Shown piece after piece: positions 11,978-25,009 of a stretch of 64,000 nucleotides of DNA. The notes beneath the pieces are model-generated. The model was not told the DNA's origin and did no database searches. It saw nothing but the letters and a program-made list of their open reading frames with translations. The position numbers and the translations under genes were made by a program. Each line of letters starts with the position of its first letter. Within the stretch, counting starts at the first letter, position 1. This DNA is from Podaxis mareebaensis (lineage: Eukaryota; Basidiomycota; Agaricomycetes; Agaricales; Agaricaceae): assembly GCA_018524725.1 (NCBI GenBank), contig JAEUWP010000257.1:116118-180117 (forward strand). The letters are read 5' to 3'.

Positions 11978-13285
11978 TGCCTGGCATAGTTCGTTGCCTG
12001 CCGATCAACCAAATCCAGTTGCAATCTTTGTTACAACCGTAACAGGTCACATGTTCGAACTCCGACACTATAAGGCTCAAGCGCTCAAGGATCATTAATC
12101 AGCAAAAAGGGTTTTAATATGCCCATGAAACATCTTTCCTTTGGAGCGCACGTATGTTGCGTAGACTACGATATTTGCATTTCTAACCCGGAAGGGAACA
12201 TTGTCCAACACGTCTTCGCAGTCGACACGTTCTCTTCTGCTTTCCCTCCCTGCAAATCTTGTCCAAGGACTCGAGATTCACGAGCCTAGCTTTACTTGCC
12301 TTTGTTTTCTCCAAAGCCTTGGCATTGGTAATCGTTCAGAGTTTGCCATTTCTCTCGTATTGTCCTCCTTATTTTCCCTTGGAAACTGGATTACGGTGGT
12401 TCACCTTGATACTTCTGGGATCCATTAGCAAAGTTGCCGGGGAAATATTGGATGGGGAGATGCATTGATAGCACCCTTATTCGGAGACAAGGGATAACTA
12501 CAATCTTCAAATGCAAGCACAAACAGTAGTCGCCTTGGCCAGTGGTGTCTTGGTCATGATACTTGTTAATGTGAAGTCCCGTGGTAGTGCATTGCCATAG
12601 CACTCTGTATAAATATAAGAGTTCTCGTCTTATGACAAGCCTTTGCGATAAGTGCTATTTTGGTGATGCTGGTGATGCTTCCTCGCCAAGTTTCTCAGGT
12701 TGGTCCATCATTCACTTAATTGTTCTCCCTCTTTGGGACTTTCTTAGGCGAAGCTGCACTGAGCAGTTGCTAGGACAATCTATCAATAATCGGGTAACGA
12801 GATCGTTATATGCATTCATGCATTGTCGATGCTTGCAGTACGAATGTGTATTCTCATCAATGAAGAGCCACCCTCACCCTAATTCGAGATCTATTATGGT
12901 AAGTACCCTCCGTGGGATCCCTTTATTCGGATTTGTCCTCGGCGAAGGGGGTTCTTCTGATGGCAGGGTCAGTTCGCCCCGCTAGGCTGAAACGGGTCAA
13001 ACGTAAAGCCAAAAGAAGCGCTAACAGTACGTTCAGCAGTTCGCAATGGCTGCTCGTTGTTGAGCAGCCCGCCAGGACCTCACGACCTTCCAAACCGGTT
13101 GCTAGTTCCTAATTCACGGTGTCGCGAAATTATGATTATATCCAAGAATGGTGAGTAACGACGTTATGGTACTAATATTTCCGTCGAAGCACTTGGTTTT
13201 TAAGCTCCGAAAATCGGAGTTTCGGCGTGTGTTCTTGTGTTGTAACGGTGAGAAAACGAACGTTAATATTCAACCGTATTGTTCA
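11978..13285. other. Region between divergent A1 and A2
   Basis: This must hold the promoters of both genes. At 12,860-12,898 a 13-codon start-like segment followed by GTAAGT resembles the first exon of family A, but no matching second exon follows in frame. It may be the relic of another A copy. Confidence 0.4.
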
Positions 13286-14499
13286 ATGGCGCCAGATGAG
13301 GAGCCGTTCACCTGCAACATTTTCATGGTCAGTGTTTTGGGCATACCATACTCCAATTGTGGCTGAAATTTCTTAGCCACCGCCAGATGAGGCTCCTCTG
13401 GTCGAGATTAAGCAGATGCTCCAATATATGCTTCGTGTGGTGAACGATTTCCATCTTGCTATCGTCACTCTACAGGCTTCCTATCACCTTGCGGATGCCC
13501 TGGACCTGATAACTCAGCTTCGGGAAGCGATGTCTAAAGAATGCCGGGATTTGGAGCTGGCGTTCACCGTCGTCACTGACTGCGCCCAGGTATATTCTGC
13601 TGTGCCTAGTGAGGTGGCCACCAAACGACAGGAAGCCGAAACACATATAGGCTATCTCGAACTACGGACGGAGTCCTTAGTGGGCAGATTTCGAGACATT
13701 GATGCAGGCATTACTTTGGGAGCTGAATATTTCCGCCGGGTGGTAGAAAAGATTGCTGCTTCACTTGCGGATATAGAGCCAGGTGAGGATTAACCAACCT
13801 TGAAAATTCGGTTACTCATGTCGTGGATCAGGATCACCTGACGTTGACGATCCACGTACCTTCCTCTTCAACTCGAAGAATCCCCAAGTCGCCGAGACAC
13901 TCCTCCAGGTCTTTGCTCGTACTGCTAAAGCCTCTCTGAAACTAGCAGATTATTACCATACTCTCAACGAACACATCAAAGGCTTGGTGGATTCTTTCAA
14001 TACATTGCAACCTTCTCCAGAAGAGGTTGAGGTTATTGACAAACTTTGGAATGAACACCGTCAACGTAGTTATCGACTGATGTCAGATCTCGTGGAGATT
14101 GGCTTCCTCATGCACAGGACCAAACCGTATGTTTTGCCTTCGGAGCCCCCTTATCGGTCGACGTCGATTGCACCTCCAGACCCCCTTGCCAAACCAACCA
14201 CAAGCTCGCAAACATCCCCACCACCCGTCCGGTCCGTCTTCGCAGTCGCTCCAACTACAACATCCGGCGGCGCGACACAGCCGGAGGCTTCTTCCTCTCA
14301 GGCAATATCCGCTATACCCACAAGCCCATCGCCCTCAGATAATTTGCCTCCGCCCTCACCTCCGTCAACCGCCAAATCTAAGGACCCACAACGCATTACG
14401 CCTTCGGGGCCATCGCCTCTGACCGCTGGTTTACCAGCCAAGCCGTCCCTTCTACAACGTTTGCGTTCATGTATATCTCTCCGATATTTTCGAGATTGA
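13286..14499 (+). CDS. Family A protein A2 (three exons, 371 aa, function unknown)
   Basis: Exons 13286-13327, 13377-13782 and 13832-14499 join in frame. Exons 1 and 2 (42 and 406 nt) have exactly the lengths found in A1 and A3. Exon 1 reads MAPDEEPFTCNIFM and exon 2 starts PPPDEAPLVEI. The helical core ends near residue 245. It is followed by a ~100-residue Pro/Ser/Thr-rich low-complexity linker and a C-terminal tail SLLQRLRSCISLRYFRD, which matches the A3 tail in pattern. This copy lies on the same strand as B1, 678 bases upstream of it, unlike the head-to-head A/B order elsewhere. It may be an extra copy made by inverted duplication of A1. No catalytic motif is visible. Confidence 0.75.
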
Positions 14500-15177
14500 C
14501 TTTGGTTTTTCATTCTTATTTTTGTTCTGGCATATTTGTTGGGGACATTGTTTTCAACTGTTGTGTTGGTAATAAAATCGGCGAGTGTGGTGGTTCTTTG
14601 CATGGTGAATTACGCTCGTCTGCGGTCACGCCTTGCCTAGTTGAACCTGGCTTTTTGAAACAATACAACCTGAGACCAAAAACTTCCGTACTCGAGCTTC
14701 GAGCTGTAGCGAGCTATGACGGCAGAAGTCCGTGAACCGTTGAACATTTTTGAACCAGTCAAAACGTGAGATATGTTTTGCACGCATCATAGTATGCCAT
14801 AATCGTTATAGTAAACTGTCAACTGGATAGCAACAAGGCGGAAACTAGCGAATGTTAGTATATGTCACCACACTTCGCCCGAAGATTGGACCTCACGCTC
14901 TTTGTATCGAATTGTCGATTTTCATCTCAGATTAAGATCTAGATCCTAGATCCCTTTATTGGGTGAGAGGCTAGTCCCGTCCTGAGATATTCCTAAGTAT
15001 AACGAACTCCTTATTCGTAAGTTTTTGTCCCAATTAAAGGTCCATAGCTCCTCTGTCTGCAGGTCCCAAAATCAACGAACCTGTGCCTTCGGTTGAACAG
15101 TCAAGGGCTACTTAAGCAACCGCAACGCAACCAACATTACAAACCTTCAAGGAATTATCATCTGCACTCACATTCAT
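14500..15177. other. Spacer between A2 and B1
   Basis: This should contain the A2 3' end and the B1 promoter. No clear TATA box precedes B1 and no other gene is seen. Confidence 0.4.
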
Positions 15178-17149
15178 ATGACTCGCCCTTTCCAGCCTTC
15201 ATCTCAACAGACCGCTGCCCAGACTCTGTCCCCGCAGAGGGTTGTCATCGATGGGAGCAGTGTCGAGGTTTCCACTCTGCGCATCTTTGATTTCCTCGAA
15301 CCGTGGATGGACCATCCTTTTCTGTGCGTAGAGACTTCCAACCGCTTGACTATTACTAACCTACTAACCTACAAACGAAGACATAGTGAGGTACCAGCCA
15401 TACAAGGCTTTGCGCTACAAATCCAATCTGCAACTTGCCAGCTTGTCGAGACCCTAGGGCGGATCAGAGACGCTGCCGAAAGGGGGTTTGAAGCCTGCGG
15501 AGAAGGATTAGACGTCTGCAGGGCCTATCACGGTCTTACCTCCCAGGATGAAATAGTCAGATATACGGCGCCAATACGGAGTGCTATCGATAAAGGCCTA
15601 CAGGCAACGCAGACCTCGCTCGAGAAGCTCGAAGCCATGCACCAGCAATTACTTGATGTCCGTTATTCTCCTGAACCGTAACCATCCGGCGACTAACCAG
15701 TCCGGTCTCTTGGCAGATCTCGTTGAAACCGTCGGAGGATGCCTTGAGGTCTTGTGATAAGAAGATAAAGACACTTACAAAGCACGTAGAGCGTTGTGAA
15801 ATGACCGCCATTGGTGCCAAAAGCGTGGCGCGTGTGTGTAATCAAGCACAAGCCACGGATCCAGCTCAACTCGCTGGTCTTCTTGTGTTGGCCCCCGCCA
15901 GCGACATTGGGTCCTACAAGATCACTAAATCCATGGACGAGAAACAGCGAGGTGAGCCTCAGAAATTGCATCAAATCGACGACTGACCCATTGGAATACT
16001 AAAGCGGACGGGCGACAAATACTCAAGTATGAAGCAACACATGAAGAAATTACACGCTTTAGGGACCAACTCAAAGAGCTTGCTGAAGATTTGGGACCCC
16101 TCAAAGCTTGGTGGCACCAGGCCTCTTCAATTCTTCAGGACCTCGAAAGCTGGTTGCTTGACAATCGCAAATCACAGCTCAAGTTAATTGCCTCTGACAG
16201 AAGATGGTCTCAAATCGAGACATTCTGGCTCGGGGCACTGCACAGCTTTCAGTCATTCATACCTGTGGTGTGTAAAAGAAATTTGCTTTTGCTTGCCGAT
16301 CAACCTACCATTATCTTAGGTGGAAAGGCTCATTCAGAAGGCACCAACTCTCTCAGAAGCTTCTGGACCCGATGTAAGTGTTCGAGTGTTGCTTCCTAAC
16401 CCAAGGGCCCTTGTCTAACTTAAGCGAAGCCGTTCACGCAGCAGTTATCAGTGCTTCATCAAAACCTTCGTACTCTCGAGCAGGCTCTGGGAACCTTGCA
16501 CAAGGGAGAAGCTGCTTATCGCTCGGACGTTAACAAGTTTGTTTCCAAACGCTTGGCCCTTCAAGAGCCTCTTGTGAACCAGATGAAAGCTCTTGAGAAG
16601 GGCTTCTCTCTGTGGATCTCTGGCCACGGGGAGTCCATCGGAATGCATATTGGGAATCGGCCATCGAAGGTCAAGAAGATGATGGAGGATGTGGAGGACT
16701 CCTCGTTCAGACTTCTCCGCGTCGTCGCTGAGCTGAGAATGATGTTGTACACGGAAGCAGAGAAGGACGCTGCTATGAAAGCTTTGTGGAAAACCGTTGA
16801 AACCCTTCATCTTTCTGACAGTAGAACCAAGAAGAAGCAGGCAGTGGCCAATGTGATGAAGGCGCTCGACGATTTTGAAAGTGTTGTCAAGGTGGTCACC
16901 GACTTCACCAGAGAGTTCTCCTTCGGCCTTTTACATTTTGTTCCTCGCCACAAAGGTGAACCTGATGGAGCCGACGAAGGCAATAGTGAAAATGCGGATG
17001 GGGACGCCGATGGAGACGTCGATGGAGACGTCAAAAATCCCTACATAGCGAATATTATCGAGGCGAAACGGGTTAGTCACCTCTTCCAACGTGTGGCTTC
17101 AATGGCCGGATTGCACTTGAATGGAGAGAGGAATCCGATCATCGAGTGA
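15178..17149 (+). CDS. Family B protein B1 (six exons, 562 aa, function unknown)
   Basis: Exons 15178-15323, 15387-15657, 15717-15951, 16005-16267, 16320-16373 and 16430-17149 join in frame with phases 2, 0, 1, 0 and 0, the same as B2 and B3. The acceptor of the last exon is the least certain. The protein is almost wholly alpha-helical and heptad-rich. An N-terminal block contains IFDFLEPWMD, a helical block follows to about residue 185, then a short hydrophobic segment (about 189-200, AQLAGLLVLAPA), then a long helical C-terminal half. Near residue 520 is an Asp/Gly repeat (DGDADGDVDGDV) encoded by short tandem DNA units. It ends NPIIE, like B2 (NPIID). It has no signal peptide and no known domain. 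Its frame is intact and its neighbours are A2 and A1. Confidence 0.75.
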
Positions 17150-17480
17150 CGAAGCAACGTTCGAGGGCATGGATGCTCGCAGGGCGTGCATCATTGTACT
17201 CATAACGATGTATCTTCTTGGACCTTTCGTATTTTAACCCATGGACATAATTCCATTACTATCGAGACAACATGAGCTCTTTAGGGTTGCGTCAGAAACC
17301 AGAACGCTTTGTTCCATGGATTTCGTTGAATTCCATAGATTCCTGGAGCGGTCCTTCAAGTTATCGTTTGACCAAGGAGCTAAGAGAACTTCCCACTGGA
17401 TTCCTTCGCCTCATAACAGCCACGCTGGTACATCGGCATCATAACTATCCAGATATTTCGAAATTCCTTCCGTCTAAGTT
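17150..17480. other. 3' flank of B1
   Basis: This is the spacer between the B1 stop and the first recognisable R2 sequence. No feature is seen. Confidence 0.35.
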
Positions 17481-20400
17481 CCAATCGGGGTCCCCCAACA
17501 GGCTGACTGGTCCATACCAGTCCCAATTCTCGCCCACATGCATACGCGCACATCTTTTATCCTTCTCCAATAGAGCCGGAGGAGCCCAAAGAGGTCCTGT
17601 AGTATAGTATAGCTCTTGAACAGCTCAGCGTTCGGGGACTGGGAAGAGTAGGGCCAAGATAGGAGTAACCGACTGCGAACGGAAGGGTGTGACAACTGCC
17701 CACTGTCACATTCGCAACAGCCTGAACATGCGTCACACTCAACCCCCTACCAGAACATAAACCTCAAGACCAAACGGCGGACGGGTCGAGCAGTGCCGAT
17801 ACGCTCGCGTATATCACTTCAAGCGTGCACCTAGCTGATAGTCCAACTTTCGGAACCTGGGAGTCATAGCTCGGAGAGGCAGATGGGGATGAAAGCGTTC
17901 ACCAGGCGTCAGGACGTTGAAGCAACTTGATTCCTCCCAGATCTAAACAATGACCACTGCGAGTCAAGGCGATGTTGTTGGGGGGAAGTGGGGGAGGGGG
18001 ATTAAGGTGTGTCGGGCTGGGAGCTAGAGTTTGGTGGACAAGGTCCAAGATCTGAGACCTGAGCGCTGAGCACTGGACTGATGGCAAACGGTAATATGGT
18101 AGTCGGAGGTTGCACTGGTGGGTAAGGCAGGGATGCACACAAGGACGGGAAGGACGGCGACAGGATTGATATGTCCCGGGGCCGTGACGAGCATTGTGAG
18201 GAAAGGGAGTACAAAGGGTCGCGTCCAACTCGCGTTTTTGTCTGACGCGAGGTGTTGGGAGCCCGTTTCGTGTAAGGGACTCCCGCAACGCTATCCTTCA
18301 AGGCGAAAGACCAGCATGTATCTTCGGCGTCATCTCGACTGGCTTAGGGAAGAACGGACAGGGCTAGTGAGGCAAATTTGAAGCAACGTCTCTGGCGGAC
18401 CAGGGGTTTTTGTTGGAAAATAGTCAACTGACGCGGCTCCTGGAGCGGCGCAGGATCCAGTGACATTGGCGGTGGGTAGTAGGAAGACACCGGCCGGTTC
18501 TCTTGTTAGGCTGTTTAGGATCCCGGAGGTGCGTCCCGTGCTTTGGAGTGCTTGGAAGCAAGTCTCGCACTCCGTAGGCCTGAGCCGGATCGTGTCTAAC
18601 GGTGTGGACTGAGGAATATGTAGAGAACGGGGGAAGCCATTTGAGAAGGGACAAAAGGCACGCTTGACCACGGTTGCTACGCCATACCATGAGCTCAGCC
18701 GTATATGTCCACGGATCTATTGAGCAGGAAGGCATGCTCAAAACCTTGAGGCGTCAAGCTAGAACGGGGTGGGGTGACGGAATCGTGTGCGTGGGGGGGA
18801 GTTCCAGACATGTTCGCGACGAAGCTCGAACGAATTATGCACCATGTATGGGCTACTTGAATCTCAGGCCTTTGGTGGTGATTCGTCGGATTTAGAAGTA
18901 CAAAACAGAAAAGAAGCAAGGCTCACCACATCACGCTGGGCTGGTAGAGACCCAGCCTCTTCACAACAATACACGTCGTACACGATATACACGAGCCAAC
19001 GACGGGCCATCGATTTCGTGGGTCGGGTTGAAGGTTATTCGATAGAGGCCTGGCGAGAGAGAGAAAATTGTATCCATCGGAGATGTGGGTGGTCATCAAC
19101 CCCCAACAACTAAGGCTCACTGTGTCAGCCTGTTTGGGGTCCGAAAGGGTTGGCGTAGGATGAATACGGTGGTTCAATCGCCTTCGTTTGGTATGGAACT
19201 CGAATGGTGGTGACTGAGCGGGTAGGACTGCATGCAGCCAGACATTATTATCAGCTCAAAAGAATCAAAACCAACTCACCCATTGCAATCTTCCCGTCAA
19301 TTGTGACGCGAAAAACTGCCTCAAAGCATACGTAGCGCACTCCCTCGGTCCTTTGCTTCAAATCAAGCGAGATGCTCCGTCCGCTGGGCGGCACTCTGAC
19401 ACCACGGGGCCGCAGATGGTGTTGAAGATGGGCACCTGCATATCTTGCCAACCACCCGGTTGCCTGCAAGTTAAGAATCTTCCTTTGCTGAGCTGTCAAT
19501 AGAAAACAAAACTTTCAGAAGTAATTGACGGACCTTTATACAACCAATGCGAGAACGAACTCGAGGTACGGTTTACTCAAGATATAAGAACTTCTGGATA
19601 GAAACGCCAGGTGTGCTTGAAAAAGGCAACAACGAATTGATTGGCACACGAACTGATAAAAGGCGTCGATAAACGGGTTAAGAGCCGGGAGGGAAGCATT
19701 AAGGCAGGGAGAACATCCCCAAGCGCTCCTGGTCAATCGTGGAAAACGTCGTCGTGAATCCGCCCATTCTAAGGAAGCCAAAGTCGTCGAACTGCTCGAT
19801 GCAGATGCAAGGCGCCCATAAGGTGTGGTCCTGGAGGTAGTGGGAGTACTTGGCAGACAACTATCGTTGCATGTGGTGAGTTCTCGTAAATCTGACCTAG
19901 ACGGTTGGCGGTCCCTGGGACCGGGAGCTCGGAATGCAAATGTCCCACACCCATCCACCACCACAGCGCTTTCATGGCTCGCGGTAGCTTCAGCATCAAG
20001 TACGTCCACCTCCTCCCGGTTCAGAATGTGTGTCTGCCGTTTGACGCTGATAGAAGTAGTTGGCCTGGGCTTGCTCGGTGTCCCGGTATAATATGCTCGT
20101 CGTTGACGCACATGAAAATTTGAAACTGTAAGTAATTCACCCAATACGTAGTCCTAGAGGTCGCTGTCTATACTTATACTGGTTTCCTACACTGCAGCAG
20201 CCGAAGGAAACCCCCAGCCCTCAGCCAGCACGCCCGGCTCACGGTGGGTTGCCTCACATCAACTCACCCCAAGACTCTATAAGGTCAACCAAGGCCAATT
20301 CCTGTCCGTATGAGGTTCTTGGTTGCAGTAGCCGTGCTCGCATCTTTCACATTCAGGTACGTGGCTCGACCATACCTGTGTTAGGTCTCCATGGACTGAG

Positions 20401-20650
20401 CTTCGAAGTGGCATAGGCAAGATCATCCAGATAGTATGAATTCCGTCCGGACCAACCGCCTCCTCGGACACGAACTTGTCTCAAAGTCCGAGTACCAGAG
20501 CCTGCTTTATGTCGACGAGGACGTTTGTCTGTGAGGCGGTTGACAACCGATCGCTGCATCGCCGCCTCCTGATCCCGGGTTCGCAACTCCCTGATCCTGC
20601 ATGGGGCATTGGCCTGTAGTTTTGGGGGGGGATGAGACCTCCGATTTCTG
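17480..20650. repeat. R2 repeat, copy a
   Basis: It aligns with R2b and R2c across landmarks in the same order. These are a GTGACA...TGTCAC inverted motif (about 17,687-17,715), a GATATGTCCCGGGG block (about 18,165), a block around 18,300-18,740, and a GGGAnCnnGAnnGnAAnGTCCCACACCCAT block (about 19,918-19,950). Near the right end is a segment (20,510-20,640) that matches 38,580-38,730. Frames differ between copies, so it appears noncoding now. Boundaries are approximate. Confidence 0.55.
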
Positions 20651-22600
20651 ATGACTAGGTTGTACATCGTGCTAGGACATGAGGATGGACTATGGTAGGG
20701 CTGGCTCCCACTATTTCTTTATTGTTACTGACGCCATTGGCCCTCACAGACTTCAACACCCCCCCCTATATGGGGCAGTGGGAGAAATTCGATCAACGGC
20801 AGATGTCCTAGTCGTAGAACCTGTCCAGCTGGCCTAAGTAATAGCCTACGTCGTCAACGTGCCAGGTGCCAACCCTCACCCTAAGAACACAGTTGAGGGG
20901 TGGGTTGTGGATGTTATATAGGAGGGGACAAACCCGAGGTCCAGTGCATTGTTGTCCATTGCTTCAGATCGTAGGTGAATTTCCGATAGTCGCGTAGGTG
21001 CATGCTAACGTTCTATCACAGTCAGTATCCACCGCAAGAAGTAAAAAGGAGAGACACAGCAATCGTACCACCTGCATCAATCCTGACAACGCCTCCCCTT
21101 GCCCCCCACTTCCACTCTCTTAAACGCCCCTGCATGTGCCTTCTGCGTTTCCTCTACGCTCTCGTGACCCTCAATTCCGACATAAGCTGACCAGCAGATC
21201 CACCAGAGAACACCAAATATGTGCGCGCCCACTCGGACCGCCAAGACAGAGCCGATGACCTTCGTCAAACCTGCGCCAACGAGATTGCCCCGGGACACAT
21301 CCACCCGAACGTCGATGTCAGACCTTGACACAACGCTCCCAATGAAGCGGTGGTTTGCGATGGACGCGTTAAATGCGCGTATCCATAATGCATACTCATG
21401 TGCGTGAGGTGGTGGGTAGTACCAGGCTATTTGTGTATGTTCCACTCCCTTCTAGTGCGAGTCGGATTGGAACTGAAGAGGACGTCGAACAGCCCAATCG
21501 TTCGTATAACTGCCATATTCAGACAAGGTCTCCCCTTGCTCTTGGAGAAACGTACCATCGTCCCCACCGGTACAACATCCACCCCGCCGCTAAGGTCGAT
21601 ACCCTACGATGGGGAGAACATAAAGACGCATCATGGTTGTTCGGTGCAAGGGTGCAATTTTACTGCTGTCGATGCGCCGGCAAGCTCGAAAGAAGGATGT
21701 AACGTGGAGAGCACTCGGTACCACGTAGTATGGTGGAACGTGCAAAATACGTATAGCAGGTATATTGGATGCGAATGTATTGCATCAGATTCAGGACTAC
21801 CGACCTGCGGTCCATGAGTCCGGCGGACGTTAATCGTGGGTGATGGCGCTAAGATAGGAGGCAATGGTGGAGACTGTTAGGGGAGGGTTAGGTGAACTCT
21901 TGCACTGACTCGTACGTCAGTTCAGGAGATCGGGGACAACACCAATACGCAAGTGCTTCACCTGTGAGCATGTCTACCTCCCATAGCCTGTTCTCGGCAA
22001 TACCATTCAACATACACCAGTAAATTAAATATGTATATCAATTGACTATCTGGACTTGCCCAGTCTTGGAGGATGCAACATTTGCAGGGATGATCCGGGG
22101 TCCTAGTATACATAATTCATAATACGTACGCAACAACGTAGTATGTACCTAATTGTTGAATATTCAAACTCAAATCGCGTAATTCAAACCCCGCGGCATG
22201 ATCCATCACGCTCAAAATAGTAAGCACAAGAATTCAAATCGGATTCCTCGTCCCGGATGACGATATCCGGCAACGACGATGGTCGTGTCACACTGTGTCA
22301 CCACACCACCAACGGAGCCAAATCCCTGGTGCATCTCCCATATTCTGAGACCTATTTCGACTTGGTTCGTCTCCGTCTCACCGTCTTCTTGTTCCCTATT
22401 GCGGCAACAAGACGGCGCAGGCGCGTGCCCAATTGAGAAATACTTATGACGTATTGTGCTCGGTCTTAACAGAAGTCAGCAGATAGCACCAGCCCAGACC
22501 ATAAGGCCGTAAAACTGATCAACGGACACAATAAAGGCCCATTTGTTTTCAGACAATAATTAAGCTAGTCAGATGCTCGTCGTTGTTGAGGATGCTCGCC
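20651..22600. other. Intergenic, no gene recognised
   Basis: Overlapping frames at 21,077-21,445 (-) and 21,398-21,817 (+) lack motifs. The stretch 22,010-22,210 is AT-rich. Nothing else is supported. Confidence 0.35.
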
Positions 22601-24340
22601 CGTATTATGGGCGCTGATAGTTGGCCAAATAACGTTAATCCAACTGTACGAAGTCTCTTGCCATTTCGCTCTTGAAGAAATGAATGTGCCATGTGAGCAA
22701 TGCCAGACTTCCACGGGGCAATGCGTTACTACGGAGACTCAAACTGATATATTGATTGACATTTTGCCACTGGCCAAAGCCACTGCTGCTGGGACGGAAA
22801 AACACTGGTTGCTGCTTGACATTTGGTTTCAAGGAGAATACATTCCATTACACCAGGCGTATCTTCCCATTTGATTGCTAGAGAGCCCCGCCGCTGGACG
22901 ATTGAGTTATCGGGGGGAACCACTCGTAGCCTCAACACAGAGGAGGATTACCAACACCAAAAACGAATCAGACCGCACCTGGGACGAGGATTTATTTGGA
23001 AGCGAAGAAAACATGAGCGGGACCTGGGCAAGCGAGTGAAGAACGAACATCATCTCCTCCCAGAATTCCCACGCAACCAATCAGATCTCCGATACGATAA
23101 TCGGGGTTGACAAGCGCTTTAAACCACTTATGTCCGGATCAACTAACGTGTTCTCCGCGAACAAGTTTCAAACTCCGCGAACCCATTGCCCAACGCGCTC
23201 TTCGTCCCTACTAAGCGCACCTGATTTTTGGCCTCCATCTGGAGGTTCTTGTGAACCGCTTCATGAGCTAGCCACGGCTATAGGAGATCTCGTTGCATTT
23301 GTTTCTGATCATTCTGTTGTCTACCGGCAGTGATTTCACATTAATTCCGGATTTCTTTCCATGAAGGCGGAAACGACGCCGATACCTGTAGTGTACAACA
23401 AATTCTCTCCTGGTCTCAAATCAGAAGGGATTAGAATTGATGAGCTCGTTTGGTACTTCCGAGCTGACAGTAATGTCTGAGATCGCCCATCGCTATATTA
23501 TCAGCGATTTCTCAGCCGTTTGCGGCCACAGGCATCTTCTGCACGTAACGATGTTGAAATAGCCCAAAGTCAGAAAAAGGCAGCGCCTGGGATCAATTGA
23601 CTAAACTGGCAAAAGAAATTGAAGTACAATGGTATGCCCCCTGGCAACGTCGCGACGGCGGTGTAAGAGTCCCTTCACTAGTCCTCAAATGAAAATATGA
23701 CTGATGAGCTTTTGCTTCCTGATGGGCTATTTGGCGTCAACGCTCAATCACAGATTCATGTAGAGCACCAAAAGAAGGCAGAAGAACAAAAAGATGGGAA
23801 TTTGGTCTGGCTTACCGTCTCCACACGACCCAATGTTTGTGACTGAATCATGGGGTGTGTAGTCCGTAATCAGGATCGGTCATGGGGCAGAGTAGCCTCC
23901 TTGTGTAGTGGCCGGCGGCCGTCAATGTGCACCTACAATGCACCACAGCACAAAAGTATTGCTGCATCTTCGACAACGGAGGCCCTGAAGATGATCTGGC
24001 TTGGCTGACACTCCGCTTCGGAGACGATTCGTCGTTGTCCCATCGCTGATGGTATCCTGCCACCTGGGACTAGACATCCTCTTGGGTTCCAATTACCACA
24101 TGTACCAGGAAGAGGCAAAGATTTATGCCCTAGATGAAACCAATTCGAACCGTCTAGGATCCTTTTATTATGCTTCGAGAAAACAAGGCAGACCATAGGG
24201 GTAAAGGGAACCTGACAATGTTTGGCGGAGGAACGACGAGAAGTATGAAATACATAGATCGATACCTTGGCATCACTCATACTATTGACTGCGCCCATCG
24301 GAAATCTCATCATCCAAGACAGTAACAAAAGCATCAAGCC
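22601..24340. other. Fragmented coding-like relic with a partial R1 match
   Basis: Several short plus-strand frames between 22,680 and 23,847 look coding-like but are split by stops, for example a piece with LATAIGDLVAFVSDHSV and one starting MTDELLLPDGLFGVNAQ near 23,697. On the minus strand, 23,905-23,950 matches the GGCCGCCGGT...GTGCACAT block of the R1 repeats. It is probably a decayed gene or a patchwork of repeats. Function unknown. Confidence 0.35.
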
Positions 24341-25009
24341 TGAAAATGGCTCATACTAGGATACATACGCCACAAGCAGGTCCATCATGTCTTAATTGCC
24401 TTTCCACCCGACTACATGTGGCATTTGTCACGCAAATTACTCATACCGGCGCCGAACGCTCATGTCATGAGAGTTACCCTGGGGCCGAAGTACAATGGGG
24501 AGTAAGAATAGTTGTGCGAATCGGAGCGTCGTGCGTTTACAGCGAACCAAGGCTCGGTCCAAAAGATGAAGGTCACATGTACAGAGCCTTCGCTCATTCC
24601 AGCTCCTTGATATCGACAGAATGCTATTGTTTCGGATAGCTGCCGACCTTGGTCCTGTGAGGTGGTGGTCTCGTCTTCCCCCCTCAGTTCCGCCATTGGA
24701 TACAGGCACATTCGCTAGGTGGTGTACCTCCGGGTGCTGGAGCGTATGTGCTCATCATAGCTGTCACGGTCATGCATTATGCATGCCGCATGCGCCGAAC
24801 CGCTCGGTTTGATTCGGTTGTTACGATTCTGCCACTCCTTGAGTTTCCCTGAAATGTTGGCTCCTTTCACCTCTACACAATGGCTGCGCTAGATGCTGCC
24901 ACTGTAGATGCCTTGTATACACACATAGTCCAGTCTCTTCAAGAACGTAGTTATAGGATGATGGGCACACATACTATATTCCGGTGCAGAACAGAAAACA
25001 TGTAGGGTA
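24341..25009. other. Intergenic 3' flank of A3
   Basis: Two overlapping minus-strand frames (24,437-24,711) in different registers suggest no real gene. Nothing else is seen. Confidence 0.35.

Noticed and set aside
12860..13112. A fifth family A gene between A1 and A2
   Set aside because: A 13-codon exon-like start with a good donor exists, but no in-frame second exon with family A motifs follows.
19536..20144. 202-codon minus-strand frame as a gene
   Set aside because: It is inside R2a. The aligned parts of the other copies translate best in different frames.
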